Shown here in pieces: positions 39,531-45,835 of a stretch of 64,000 nt of DNA (the stretch's first letter is position 1; every line of letters starts with the position of its first letter). Origin of the DNA: Stenotrophomonas sp. 610A2 (GTDB taxonomy: Bacteria; Pseudomonadota; Gammaproteobacteria; Xanthomonadales; Xanthomonadaceae); assembly GCF_030549615.1 (NCBI RefSeq), contig NZ_CP130832.1:1550001-1614000 (forward strand). The letters run 5' to 3'. The position numbers were made by a program, and so were the translations under genes. The notes beneath the pieces were generated by a model. It was given only the letters and a program-made list of their open reading frames with translations. It had not been told where the DNA came from and made no database searches.

Positions 39531-40342
39531 TTGGCCGAGGTAGCCGCGTGTTGCTCTTCCACCATGGACAAGTAGGCCTTGAAGGCTTGCAGTGCGCGGG
39601 CGTGCTCTTGTTCGAAGAGCGGTAGTAGCTCTGCCAACTGCATCGGCGATTGCTCACCAAACGACCATGACTCCATCGGCTTGTTGCTAAGCGGCTGGCC
39701 TGCGAGTTCGTCGAACACCTTCTCAGGCTTCACAACACGCTTCACAACGCTGATATGGCCCATGCCGATACCCCGTGGGTGGCCATGCTCATGCTTGTTT
39801 CGGAAGTCATCCGTTGCCTGGCTCAGCTGATCTTGACCCAGCACATTCAACTCAGCTGCCAGGGCAGGCCACGTGGCCCACTTTTCGCTCATGGCCTTGG
39901 CGGTCTTCATGCTGGAATGGCCGCCATCCCACTTCGGCATTCCCGCGGGCCAGGTCAGGAAGCGATTGGCATGGAAGGAGGTGGCCGTGGCGGCGTAGAT
40001 CAGCCGGCCTCGAAGTGCTTGCGGGGCGCCTAGGCACAACACTGTATAGGGGCGCACATGCTCCAAGAGCAGGTTGTAGCGATCATCCTCAGGCACCCGC
40101 TCAAAGATCACGTGCCACGCGTGCAGGAAGCGGATGTAGCGCCCGAGGTCATTGATGGAGTTGGAGATCTCTCGCAAGGCGTCTTGCGCCACCGTGTGGA
40201 AAGGCATGGCCAGGATATTGAAGCTGCCACCCTCAAATGGACGAGGGTAGGGTGCAATCTCGAATAGGGGTGCTGCTCGTAGCTCCCTTCGAAACTCGGT
40301 GTAGAGCTCGATCGCCCTGTCGTCTTTGATGCTATCGACCAT
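39527..40342 (-). CDS. Large helical protein, unknown
   Basis: 271 aa, helical with many aromatic residues (FLHAWHVIFERVPEDDRYNLLLEHVRPY). It may be distantly related to the DUF6988/HEPN-like protein at 33393, both minus-strand genes convergent to plus-strand operons, but I cannot confirm this. Catalytic motifs not seen. It overlaps the 39219 gene end by 4 bases. Function unknown. Confidence 0.5.
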   Translation of the reverse strand: MVDSIKDDRAIELYTEFRRELRAAPLFEIAPYPRPFEGGSFNILAMPFHTVAQDALREISNSINDLGRYIRFLHAWHVIFERVPEDDRYNLLLEHVRPYTVLCLGAPQALRGRLIYAATATSFHANRFLTWPAGMPKWDGGHSSMKTAKAMSEKWATWPALAAELNVLGQDQLSQATDDFRNKHEHGHPRGIGMGHISVVKRVVKPEKVFDELAGQPLSNKPMESWSFGEQSPMQLAELLPLFEQEHARALQAFKAYLSMVEEQHAATSAN

Positions 40343-40380
40343 GGGTGTTATGTGCCTGAAAGCCTGCGACTGATGCTACC

Positions 40381-40436
40381 AGAAAAGGCGGTTTCCGGGC
40401 TTCGCCCAAGCGAACAAGCAACGGCGCTTCGCCTCG
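40381..40436 (+). repeat. Dispersed hairpin repeat (copy 4)
   Basis: AAAAGGCGGTTTCCGGGCTTCGCCCAAGCGAACAAGCAACGGCGCTTCGCC spans this region in pieces. Close match to the 34645 copy and directly before a family promoter. Confidence 0.65.
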
Positions 40437-40457
40437 AAATATTTCAATGCCAGGGTC

Positions 40458-40491
40458 TTGCTAATTTCGACTCCTGCCTTTCACTGGATGT
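40458..40491 (+). promoter_or_regulatory. Promoter element of the 40.5 kb operon
   Basis: TTGCTAATTTCGACTCCTGC then CTTTCACTGG, a variant of the TTGCGC family with the same second half as the pilus promoter. The operator follows immediately. Confidence 0.6.
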
Positions 40492-40505
40492 ATAGCAATT
40501 GCTAT
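40492..40505. promoter_or_regulatory. Palindromic operator ATAGCAATTGCTAT (copy 2)
   Basis: Identical to copies at 9752 and 44159, preceded by TGGATGT and followed by the ribosome site of the next gene. Confidence 0.7.
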
Positions 40506-40521
40506 GCAGCTAGGAGGGCAA

Positions 40522-40815
40522 GTGTCCAAATTCACTCTCAGTTTGACCCACTCATTCGACATGGACGATCAAGGCAACAAGATTGCCCATCGCATCCTGG
40601 TTCCCTCACGCCGTCCCAATGGAAGGCCGATCACCTTGGTCTCCAAGGACACCATAGACTGGAAAGCCTACTTCATGGGTGCTTGGGCGCCGATGGGTGT
40701 GGTGAAGCTACAACTGGGTTTCAAGAAGGATACGGATGTGCAGGGTTTGATGTGGGCCGTGCACGATCTTCTGGAAACGGTTGGGCCTCTGGACAAGGTT
40801 GCGGTGGCCGTATGA
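40522..40815 (+). CDS. Small protein, unknown, first gene of a coupled operon
   Basis: 97 aa from a GTG at 40522 with AGGAGGG upstream; the in-frame ATG at 40504 overlaps the operator palindrome. Beta-rich N-terminus (KFTLSLTHSFDMDDQGNK) and a helix near the C-terminus (LMWAVHDLLETVG). Not recognised. It shares its operator with the pilus and 44196 operons, so the three are probably co-repressed. Overlaps the next start (ATGA). Confidence 0.55.
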   Translation: MSKFTLSLTHSFDMDDQGNKIAHRILVPSRRPNGRPITLVSKDTIDWKAYFMGAWAPMGVVKLQLGFKKDTDVQGLMWAVHDLLETVGPLDKVAVAV

Positions 40816-41000
40816 GCACGAATGAGCACGACTCAGAAAAGCGCACCACCGATTGGACCAAGACTGACTGGCCAGATCCAATCCTCTATGACGAACCCAC
40901 CCAACCTCAAAGACCAGCGCAGTGGAGATACATGGTGCCAGCGTTCTTGCTGGGGGTGAGTTTCACATTGGTGCTCTTGAAGCTCCTGGGTGCGCTATGA
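40812..41000 (+). CDS. Small single-span membrane protein
   Basis: 62 aa from the ATG at 40812. The acidic/Thr-rich cytoplasmic-like part (HDSEKRTTDWTKTDWPDP) is followed by one membrane helix near the C-terminus (MVPAFLLGVSFTLVLLKLLGAL). Tail-anchored type topology. Overlaps both neighbours. Unknown role. Confidence 0.55.
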   Translation: MSTNEHDSEKRTTDWTKTDWPDPILYDEPTQPQRPAQWRYMVPAFLLGVSFTLVLLKLLGAL

Positions 41001-41176
41001 AGGTGCCGGCACCCAAACCAAAGCCACAGCTGCCACCCATCCGAGTTGAGAGGGCTTTGTTTACGGCCCTCAAACGCAAGGCCAAGAAAGAAGGTCGCAC
41101 TCTGACCGACGTGGCCCGTTGCGCCATGAGGGACGGCATGAACCTGCCATCAGGAGACGGCCATGGAGCGGAATGA
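40997..41176 (+). CDS. Ribbon-helix-helix-like protein
   Basis: 59 aa from the ATG at 40997 overlapping the previous stop. PIRVERALFTALKRKAKKEGRTLTDVARCAM gives strand-helix-helix in the RHH style, with a Pro/Lys-rich N-terminus (KVPAPKPKPQ). A likely DNA-binding regulator, possibly of the operators in this window, paralogous in type to the one at 37363. The end overlaps the next start by 14 bases. Confidence 0.6.
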   Translation: MKVPAPKPKPQLPPIRVERALFTALKRKAKKEGRTLTDVARCAMRDGMNLPSGDGHGAE

Positions 41177-41273
41177 ATACCAGAGCCGCCCTGGATCCAA
41201 CCCGTGGTTGGCGCTCGCATGGCTCGCCCTCTTAGTCGGTTTGCTGGCCTATACCTGCCTAGGTCGCATATGA
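41163..41273 (+). CDS. 36-aa membrane microprotein
   Basis: MERNEYQSRPGSNP followed by a hydrophobic segment (WLALAWLALLVGLLAYTCLG). Start ATG 41163; its own stop overlaps the start of the next gene at 41270 (ATGA). The gene-packing pattern supports it, but no homologue is known to me. Confidence 0.5.
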   Translation: MERNEYQSRPGSNPWLALAWLALLVGLLAYTCLGRI

Positions 41274-41776
41274 GAGGTAATTTGGCCGTTGCCTTCGCTT
41301 GTGTGGTGCTGGGGGCGGTCCTGGCGTGCTCCATAGCCGCGCCGCGGCCGACGCCCGCTTGGGCCATCGATGCCCAGGCCAGCACTAGCGAGCGGCACCA
41401 AGTCATCCGTTTCAAGCGGGAGATCCAAGCTGGTAAACGGATCGATCGGGATGACCCCTATCTGCCGCCGCTGCTGGATGAGGAGGCCAGGCACGGGCGG
41501 GCGGAGAACTTTGATCGTTGCAAGGTGGCCGTGGATATCTACCTACAGACAGGGCAGGTGGTGCGGATAGGGTTCGATGACCCCACGACACTGTTCACCG
41601 TCCGGGTTGGAAGCCAGCGCTGGGTAGAAGAGGGTGCCGATGAGGTGGTCCTTGAAGACCTGGCTTGCTTCTTCGCCGCGGGCGACGTCAGGCGGGAGGT
41701 TGTGTTTCCTGTGCTGGACGAGCAGGGCAAACGACTGGGCACATGGCGCTACGGGCGCTATATCGAGGAAGCCTGA
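41270..41776 (+). CDS. Membrane-anchored periplasmic protein
   Basis: 168 aa from the ATG at 41270. N-terminal hydrophobic anchor (LAVAFACVVLGAVLACSIAAP) with a possible lipobox (VLAC). The rest is soluble, containing VAVDIYLQTGQVVRIGFDDPTT and a single later Cys. Function unknown. Overlaps the next gene (TGATG). Confidence 0.55.
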   Translation: MRGNLAVAFACVVLGAVLACSIAAPRPTPAWAIDAQASTSERHQVIRFKREIQAGKRIDRDDPYLPPLLDEEARHGRAENFDRCKVAVDIYLQTGQVVRIGFDDPTTLFTVRVGSQRWVEEGADEVVLEDLACFFAAGDVRREVVFPVLDEQGKRLGTWRYGRYIEEA

Positions 41777-42099
41777 TGGACAGTTGGAAGGAGCGATCCA
41801 CGTCATGCCTTAGCCAAGAATATGCGGCATGGGGCAACTATCAAGAAGTGGTTCGCCTAGGTGCATTTCCGAATGAGAAAGCGCTGATTGACCAAGTTCA
41901 TCTTGGCTCGCCCCTGGGCATGGCGCTATGTGAAGTGGTCCAGGCTGGTCACTCAATACGTCTCGACATCATGGCTGGTCCGCCTCAACGGGCTGACGCG
42001 CTCACCGCTGCCATTCGGTGGAAACTGAGTATGGATCGGCGTGAGCTCAATGAAGCTACGCCCTCTGTGGAGCTAGAAGCAAAAGCTAGGCGCTTGTAG
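41776..42099 (+). CDS. Unknown protein ending -KARRL
   Basis: 107 aa from the ATG at 41776. N-terminal region unlike others; the tail AAIRWKLSMDRRELNEATPSVELEAKARRL recalls the I-x-x-RW-x-x-x-x-RR-L-x-x-AT spacing of the ARWDARR tails in the 37-39 kb cluster, though more divergent. Last gene of the 40.5 kb operon. Followed by a dispersed hairpin repeat. Confidence 0.58.
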   Translation: MDSWKERSTSCLSQEYAAWGNYQEVVRLGAFPNEKALIDQVHLGSPLGMALCEVVQAGHSIRLDIMAGPPQRADALTAAIRWKLSMDRRELNEATPSVELEAKARRL

Positions 42100-42170
42100 A
42101 AGCAAGAGCGGTTTCTGGGCTTCGCCCAATCCTTAAAAAGCGAAGGAATATGGTGCATGAGCTTCGCCTG
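42100..42170 (+). repeat. Dispersed hairpin repeat (copy 5)
   Basis: AAGCAAGAGCGGTTTCTGGGCTTCGCCCA at 42101, then degenerate. It precedes the TTGACA promoter at 42246, matching the arrangement at 36088. Confidence 0.6.
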
Positions 42171-42205
42171 ATGTTGGGCAAATTGTGGGCGAGTGAATGA
42201 GAGAA

Positions 42206-42281
42206 ATGTCTCGAAAATAGTTGCAAAAAATGTAGTGCTGAAAGGTTGACAAAGTAGGGTGCTGCCTTAGCTTGAATACAA
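42206..42281 (+). promoter_or_regulatory. TTGACA-type promoter with conserved upstream block
   Basis: CTCGAAAATAGTTGCAAAAA...TGTAGTGCTG then TTGACA (42246-42251). It matches the upstream blocks at 36164 and 44083; the second half reads GCCTTAGCTTGAATACAAG. The operator is not evident here. Confidence 0.62.
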
Positions 42282-42312
42282 GAAAGAAATTACACCGACC
42301 AAGGAATAGCAC

Positions 42313-42492
42313 ATGGATCTGAACTCACTCACTGAAAGCGACCTCACTATCGAAAGCAAAATTTATGACGAGGACGGTGAAGAAGTTGGAACTGTGAAGT
42401 TTGGAGCTACCGCAAGAACAGCCTTCATCCTCTACATCGCACAGGAAACACGCGATGGGCTGATGATCCGTAAAGCCACGCAAGACAAGTAA
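42313..42492 (+). CDS. 59-aa acidic protein, unknown
   Basis: Starts MDLNSLTESD. Acidic, with KIYDEDGEEVGTVKFG (beta hairpin-like) and an aromatic helix (TAFILYIAQET). First gene behind the TTGACA promoter at 42246. The ribosome site is weak. No family recognised. The next gene has AAAGGAG, consistent with an operon. Confidence 0.5.
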   Translation: MDLNSLTESDLTIESKIYDEDGEEVGTVKFGATARTAFILYIAQETRDGLMIRKATQDK

Positions 42493-42504
42493 AAGGAGCC
42501 GACC

Positions 42505-42648
42505 ATGAAACATGCACTATCAGCAGCCGTAGCCATCAAGGAACTGGCGCATGACATCATCCAGGAGAACCTGGGCAACATCATCGTTGCGCTGGCTTTC
42601 CTGATCCCTGGCGTTCTGCTGTTCGCAGCGATTGCCACTTCCATCTAA
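42505..42648 (+). CDS. 47-aa membrane microprotein
   Basis: MKHALSAAVAIKEL...IIQENLG, then one membrane span (NIIVALAFLIPGVLLFAAIATSI) to the C-terminus. AAAAGGAGCCGACC precedes the ATG, a strong ribosome site. Unknown role. Confidence 0.58.
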   Translation: MKHALSAAVAIKELAHDIIQENLGNIIVALAFLIPGVLLFAAIATSI

Positions 42649-42662
42649 CTGAGCACAGCACC

Positions 42663-42779
42663 ATGAGCACTTTCCAAATCATCCTCTGGGCCGCACCCGC
42701 CGCCATTTGCATTGGCTTGCTTCTGAACGCTTTCGTTGAGGATGTCGTTGAGAACGTTGGAAACTGGTTGCCCTGGTGA
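42663..42779 (+). CDS. 38-aa membrane microprotein
   Basis: Starts MSTFQIILWAAPAAICIGLLL; one hydrophobic segment followed by an acidic tail ending NWLPW. Its stop overlaps the GTG of the next gene (GTGA), supporting reality. Unknown role. Confidence 0.5.
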   Translation: MSTFQIILWAAPAAICIGLLLNAFVEDVVENVGNWLPW

Positions 42780-43105
42780 GTCTGGCAAAGAAAACTCCGA
42801 GAGGACGACACCCCATCACCCGCGAGCGAGCGGACGTGGTAAAGCGCTTCAAGCGAAGGTGCAAGAAGCTAGGCTGGACAACGGAAGGCGCACTCCGCCA
42901 GTTGATCCACAACTACCTGGCTAACCCATACCCATTCAAGTCGCGGGTTCAGGGTGGGCGAAGCAAGGGCGCCTTGCTAACGAGCATCCACGATGACGTG
43001 GACAAGGTGGTCGCATTTCGTGCTCACGCAGTAAATGCCGGCATCACCACTGGCGAAGCTATCCGCCAACTTGTGGCGAAAGACTTGGAGGGGACAAATG
43101 TCTAA
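42776..43105 (+). CDS. Tandem ribbon-helix-helix-like protein
   Basis: 109 aa from a GTG overlapping the previous stop. Two similar modules: FKRRCKKLGWTTEGALRQLI at about residues 22-42 and FRAHAVNAGITTGEAIRQLV at about 82-102. Both have a basic strand followed by a helix-turn-helix-like pair, so this looks like a duplicated RHH protein in one chain, able to bind DNA as a pseudo-dimer. Candidate plasmid regulator. Overlaps the next gene. Confidence 0.6.
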   Translation: MSLAKKTPRGRHPITRERADVVKRFKRRCKKLGWTTEGALRQLIHNYLANPYPFKSRVQGGRSKGALLTSIHDDVDKVVAFRAHAVNAGITTGEAIRQLVAKDLEGTNV

Positions 43106-43211
43106 CTTCTTGAAGATTTGTGCCTTCGCATTTCTGCTGATCGTAGGTAGCCCGCCTTCCTTCGGTGTTGCGCTTGGCTTGGTGCACCTGTCAATTCGAA
43201 TTAGGCCCTAG
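43098..43211 (+). CDS. 37-aa membrane microprotein
   Basis: MSNFLKICAFAFLLIVGSPPSF, then VALGLVHLSIRIRP. One hydrophobic segment and a basic C-terminus. ATG 43098 overlaps the end of the previous gene by 8 bases; GGAGGGG precedes it. Unknown role. Confidence 0.5.
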   Translation: MSNFLKICAFAFLLIVGSPPSFGVALGLVHLSIRIRP

Positions 43212-43619
43212 TCACGCCGCAGACCAATCAAAACGTAGCCTAGGCAAATTTTAGAAAACTGTGATCCTCGCTGCGCGACTGGGCCAATAGGTGCTCCGCA
43301 CTCGATCACTGATCGACCCTTCGGGCTAAGTCCCTGGCTCGCATCCCTGCATAAGAACCTTCGCTCGTAGCCTCGCTGCGCGCCCCTCCATGGTCTTGCA
43401 GCCCCTACGTCCGGCTTCCACGGTAAAGGGTCGTTTCAGGGCCCGTGTAGTCGCGCCCAGATGAAGCCTGGCCACTCCGGCCCGCGCCAGCCCTTTCACT
43501 TAGCGGCTTGCCGCTAACCCTTGACCGCGCCGTGCTACGGGGCATTGGGTTTTCCATTCCAGTGCATCGCCACGCGCTGCCCTGGATAGGGCCAGCACAG
43601 ACTAAAACCGGAGGATCCT
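43212..43619 (+). other. 408-bp structured noncoding leader of the DUF6573 gene
   Basis: No coding frame is convincing. Many GC-rich short inverted repeats with TTCG-like loops (CCTTCGGGC; CTTAGCGGCTTGCCGCTAA), and CCCTTTCAC and TTCCATTCC shared with 8821-9245. It leads into CCGGAGGATCCTATG, the ribosome site of the DUF6573 gene. It could be a structured leader RNA or hold an origin-like region. Confidence 0.45.
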
Positions 43620-44009
43620 ATGTTCGACCACACCGATATCATTTTCAGCTACACCCGCGCCCAGGCCATCGCTGATGGGGTGCTGATTGACTTGACCGAA
43701 GAGGCAGCCAAGCACGGCTTCAGGATCCCCTTCGCATGCACCGAAAGCATCTGGCAGGAGATCGAGTGGGGTGAGCATGATAAGCCCGGGGCAGGACAAT
43801 GCACGGAAGGGCGGCTTTACGATGTTCTGCACATGGCAATCCTCCGCGCATCGCAGGCGAAGGAAGCCAGCCAAGTTGAGGTCCAGGTTTGGATGGTGCC
43901 TTGGGCAGGAGACTCGATGGTGGGCAAGCTCTACACCTACAAGCTACATGTGGGACCTGGCGACCAGGGAGAGCCTGTCATCACTCTGATGCAGCTGCAC
44001 GAAGATTGA
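43620..44009 (+). CDS. DUF6573 family plasmid protein
   Basis: 129 aa. The DUF6573 signature is clear: IIFSYTRAQAIADGVLIDLT at the start, a RIPFACTESIW strand-helix in the middle, YDVLHMAILRA, and the C-terminal KLHVGPGDQGEPVITLM. This family is common on plasmids and conjugative elements; its function is not established. GGAGG precedes the ATG. It is transcribed after the long structured leader and followed by an operator-like sequence and a terminator. Confidence 0.82.
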   Translation: MFDHTDIIFSYTRAQAIADGVLIDLTEEAAKHGFRIPFACTESIWQEIEWGEHDKPGAGQCTEGRLYDVLHMAILRASQAKEASQVEVQVWMVPWAGDSMVGKLYTYKLHVGPGDQGEPVITLMQLHED

Positions 44010-44010
44010 T

Positions 44011-44028
44011 GGGTTTACCTGTCAACCC
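44011..44028. promoter_or_regulatory. Operator-like GGGTTTACCTGTCAACCC
   Basis: 18-bp partial palindrome just after the DUF6573 stop, followed by ACAAAC as in the 54687 copy. The position is odd for a repressor site because it is downstream of a gene and just before a terminator, so it may be a relic or act on a nearby promoter. Confidence 0.5.
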
Positions 44029-44035
44029 ACAAACG

Positions 44036-44057
44036 ACCCCGCTCCGGCGGGGTTTTT
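44036..44057 (+). terminator. Rho-independent terminator
   Basis: ACCCCGC (44036-44042), loop TCCG, GCGGGGT (44047-44053), then TTTT. Terminates the DUF6573 transcript. Confidence 0.85.
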
Positions 44058-44082
44058 CGTATCTGAATTGGCGAGACATTGC

Positions 44083-44149
44083 TCACGTAAATAGTTTGAA
44101 GAATGTAGTGCTAGATACGTTGACATTGGTTCACGTGGCCTTTCACTGG
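44083..44149 (+). promoter_or_regulatory. TTGACA-type promoter with conserved upstream block
   Basis: CTCACGTAAATAGTTTGAAG...TGTAGTGCTAGATACG then TTGACA (44120-44125), then GGCCTTTCACTGG. It links both promoter families: the upstream block is that of 36164, while the second half and operator match 9717 and 40458. Confidence 0.68.
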
Positions 44150-44158
44150 TTCTAACAC

Positions 44159-44172
44159 ATAGCAATTGCTAT
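44159..44172. promoter_or_regulatory. Palindromic operator ATAGCAATTGCTAT (copy 3)
   Basis: Identical to the copies at 9752 and 40492, again between the promoter and the ribosome site. Confidence 0.7.
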
Positions 44173-44195
44173 GCGTCCATCAAAGGAACCGACCA

Positions 44196-44369
44196 ATGAA
44201 AATTAAGCACTTCACCCCGAGCACTTCACAGCTCACTCTCTTCGCTCAGTCAGTTGGCAAGGCAAGCCCGAAGTTCCCACCCGTTGAGTTCTCACGGGCT
44301 CACGACAAGAACAAGCGCATTGCACGGATCGCCCAGAAGATGCGTGCCCTGATTGATGGGTTGGCGTGA
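44196..44369 (+). CDS. Small basic protein, unknown
   Basis: 57 aa from the ATG at 44196 with AAAGGAACC upstream; the in-frame upstream start at 44166 is inside the operator. Basic (RAHDKNKRIARIAQKMRAL). Behind a TTGACA promoter and the ATAGCAATTGCTAT operator, so probably repressed together with the pilus operon. It may be a DNA-binding protein; no fold recognised. Confidence 0.55.
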   Translation: MKIKHFTPSTSQLTLFAQSVGKASPKFPPVEFSRAHDKNKRIARIAQKMRALIDGLA

Positions 44370-44375
44370 ACCGCC

Positions 44376-44651
44376 ATGTCAACTCATCAAGCGCCGCTAC
44401 TGGTTTCGGCAATTCAACCAGTCTCGATAAAGGTTGTGCCAGTTCATGGCTATCTGAACGTCATGGTGGATCCAACAGAAGTCCTATCCAACCCTGACGC
44501 AGCAGACATGGTTGCCGAGGTCATCCGCGGCATTGCAGCCGGGAGAGGTGATGAAGCACTGATTTACGGGGCGTGTATCTCTGATGCCCTTTCCCATGCG
44601 CCACCGCTGGCTAAAGGCGAGCTCTTCATGTTCCACATCCCTCATCACTAA
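44376..44651 (+). CDS. Small protein, unknown
   Basis: 91 aa. Contains VSIKVVPVHGYLNVMVDPTEVL and a helix with ADMVAEVIRGIAAGRGDEAL. ATG at 44376, 6 bases after the previous stop. His-rich C-terminus (FHIPHH). Not recognised. Same operon as the 44196 and 44660 genes. Confidence 0.5.
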   Translation: MSTHQAPLLVSAIQPVSIKVVPVHGYLNVMVDPTEVLSNPDAADMVAEVIRGIAAGRGDEALIYGACISDALSHAPPLAKGELFMFHIPHH

Positions 44652-44659
44652 GGACAGAC

Positions 44660-45193
44660 ATGACCAAAGCTGATCAATACGCAACGGATCTCATCCAGGC
44701 TGTTCAATCTTGTGATCTGGAAGTTCTACGAGGTCTCATTCAGAGGATTGAAGCTGAGGCAGAGTGGGAGTGGATGGAAGCTTATACGGCGCCTGGCCGT
44801 AGTGGATCCGCAGAAATTCCACGCCAAGTGAACTACATCGATAGCACATTCGGGCCAATGGGCCTGACAGCACTCCATGTTGCTGCGAAGGGCTACGCCG
44901 CTCACACCGAGGAATACGGCCAGGTATTCAATGAGATGATCCGACTCCTGGTAGCTGCGGGCGCGGACCCATGTCTGGCATTCGGTCAGAAAAGAGTAAT
45001 GCGAAGCGTGGCAGGTATTGAAGTGCCGGTCATGGTGGACATGGGTAGAACCATCGCCGAGGAATGCAAAGGGAAGTTGGCGCCTGCGTTGCTCGATGCC
45101 TATGCAGCGCTGCCATCGGATACGCCGGATCTACCGAAAGATAGTCGCCCATCCTTCTGCGAACGCAAGTCATTGGAAAAACTCGCCGCCTAA
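44660..45193 (+). CDS. Ankyrin-like protein
   Basis: 177 aa. One clear ankyrin-type unit (GLTALHVAAKGYAAHTEEYG...MIRLLVAAGADPCLAFG) flanked by helical regions. No other domain. AAGGACAG precedes the ATG at 44660. It ends in KLAA rather than -RL. In an operon with two small proteins. Scaffold or effector-like, partner unknown. Confidence 0.6.
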   Translation: MTKADQYATDLIQAVQSCDLEVLRGLIQRIEAEAEWEWMEAYTAPGRSGSAEIPRQVNYIDSTFGPMGLTALHVAAKGYAAHTEEYGQVFNEMIRLLVAAGADPCLAFGQKRVMRSVAGIEVPVMVDMGRTIAEECKGKLAPALLDAYAALPSDTPDLPKDSRPSFCERKSLEKLAA

Positions 45194-45196
45194 GTC

Positions 45197-45224
45197 TTGC
45201 GGATCTCCGGTTCGGCCTTTCTAT
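45197..45224 (+). promoter_or_regulatory. TTGCGC-family promoter before parA
   Basis: TTGCGGATCTCCGGTTCGGC then CTTTCTATGG; the operator GGGTATACCTGACAACCC follows at 45225. Good family match with a one-base change in TTGCGC. Confidence 0.6.
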
Positions 45225-45242
45225 GGGTATACCTGACAACCC
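45225..45242. promoter_or_regulatory. Operator-like GGGTATACCTGACAACCC
   Basis: An 18-bp element differing at only two positions from the copy at 44011, between the promoter and the ribosome site of parA. It probably binds a plasmid regulator such as ParA's partner; the symmetry is imperfect. Confidence 0.55.
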
Positions 45243-45253
45243 ATGGAGAACCG

Positions 45254-45835
45254 ATGCGCATATGCACCTACAACGCCAAAGGCGGGGTTGGCCGAACCAC
45301 GACCACAATCAATCTCGCGGGCTATTTCGCTCAGGATCTGAGTTTGCGGGTTCTTGTTGCTGACTGTGATCCCCAGGGTTCAGCCCTGGCATGGGCAGCA
45401 CTGGCAGATGAGACACCTTTCGTTGTCGGGCGAACTCGTAGCCGTGGATTTGATATTGAGATCACGGACATGCCACCCACGCTCCCACCCAATGGCGTGC
45501 TCCCGGAGGCTGACATCTTCGTGATCCCAACCCTGCTGGATGGGGTTAGCTTCGTGGTCTTCCTTCGCACCATGGAGCTCATCCGGAAGCGTGGCTTGCC
45601 CTATGTTGTAGTGGCTAATCGGGTCAATCCCAGGCGTGCCGAGCACCGGGATCGGTTGCAATCGGAAGCTCTCAGGGGTGCCGTGGTCATACACGAGCGA
45701 GCGGCGTTTGCCAGCTACTACGCCCAGGGGCAGACACTATTCGAGATGACCGGGCCCTACATCCAGCCAGCCAGAACCGAGATATCCCGGGTGGCCGCGG
45801 CCATTGAAGAGACATTGAAGGGAGCTAGGACATGA
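45254..45835 (+). CDS. parA: ParA-like partition ATPase
   Basis: 193 aa from the ATG at 45254 (MRICTYNAKGGVGR). Deviant Walker motif KGGVGRTTT at residues 9-17: the ParA signature Lys is present, but the second P-loop Lys is replaced by Arg. VADCDPQGSALAW is the A' (Walker B-like) motif. A short ParA (about 200 aa, as in type Ib systems). ParA moves plasmid copies to daughter cells with a centromere-binding partner. Overlaps the next gene (ATGA). Confidence 0.82.
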   Translation: MRICTYNAKGGVGRTTTTINLAGYFAQDLSLRVLVADCDPQGSALAWAALADETPFVVGRTRSRGFDIEITDMPPTLPPNGVLPEADIFVIPTLLDGVSFVVFLRTMELIRKRGLPYVVVANRVNPRRAEHRDRLQSEALRGAVVIHERAAFASYYAQGQTLFEMTGPYIQPARTEISRVAAAIEETLKGART

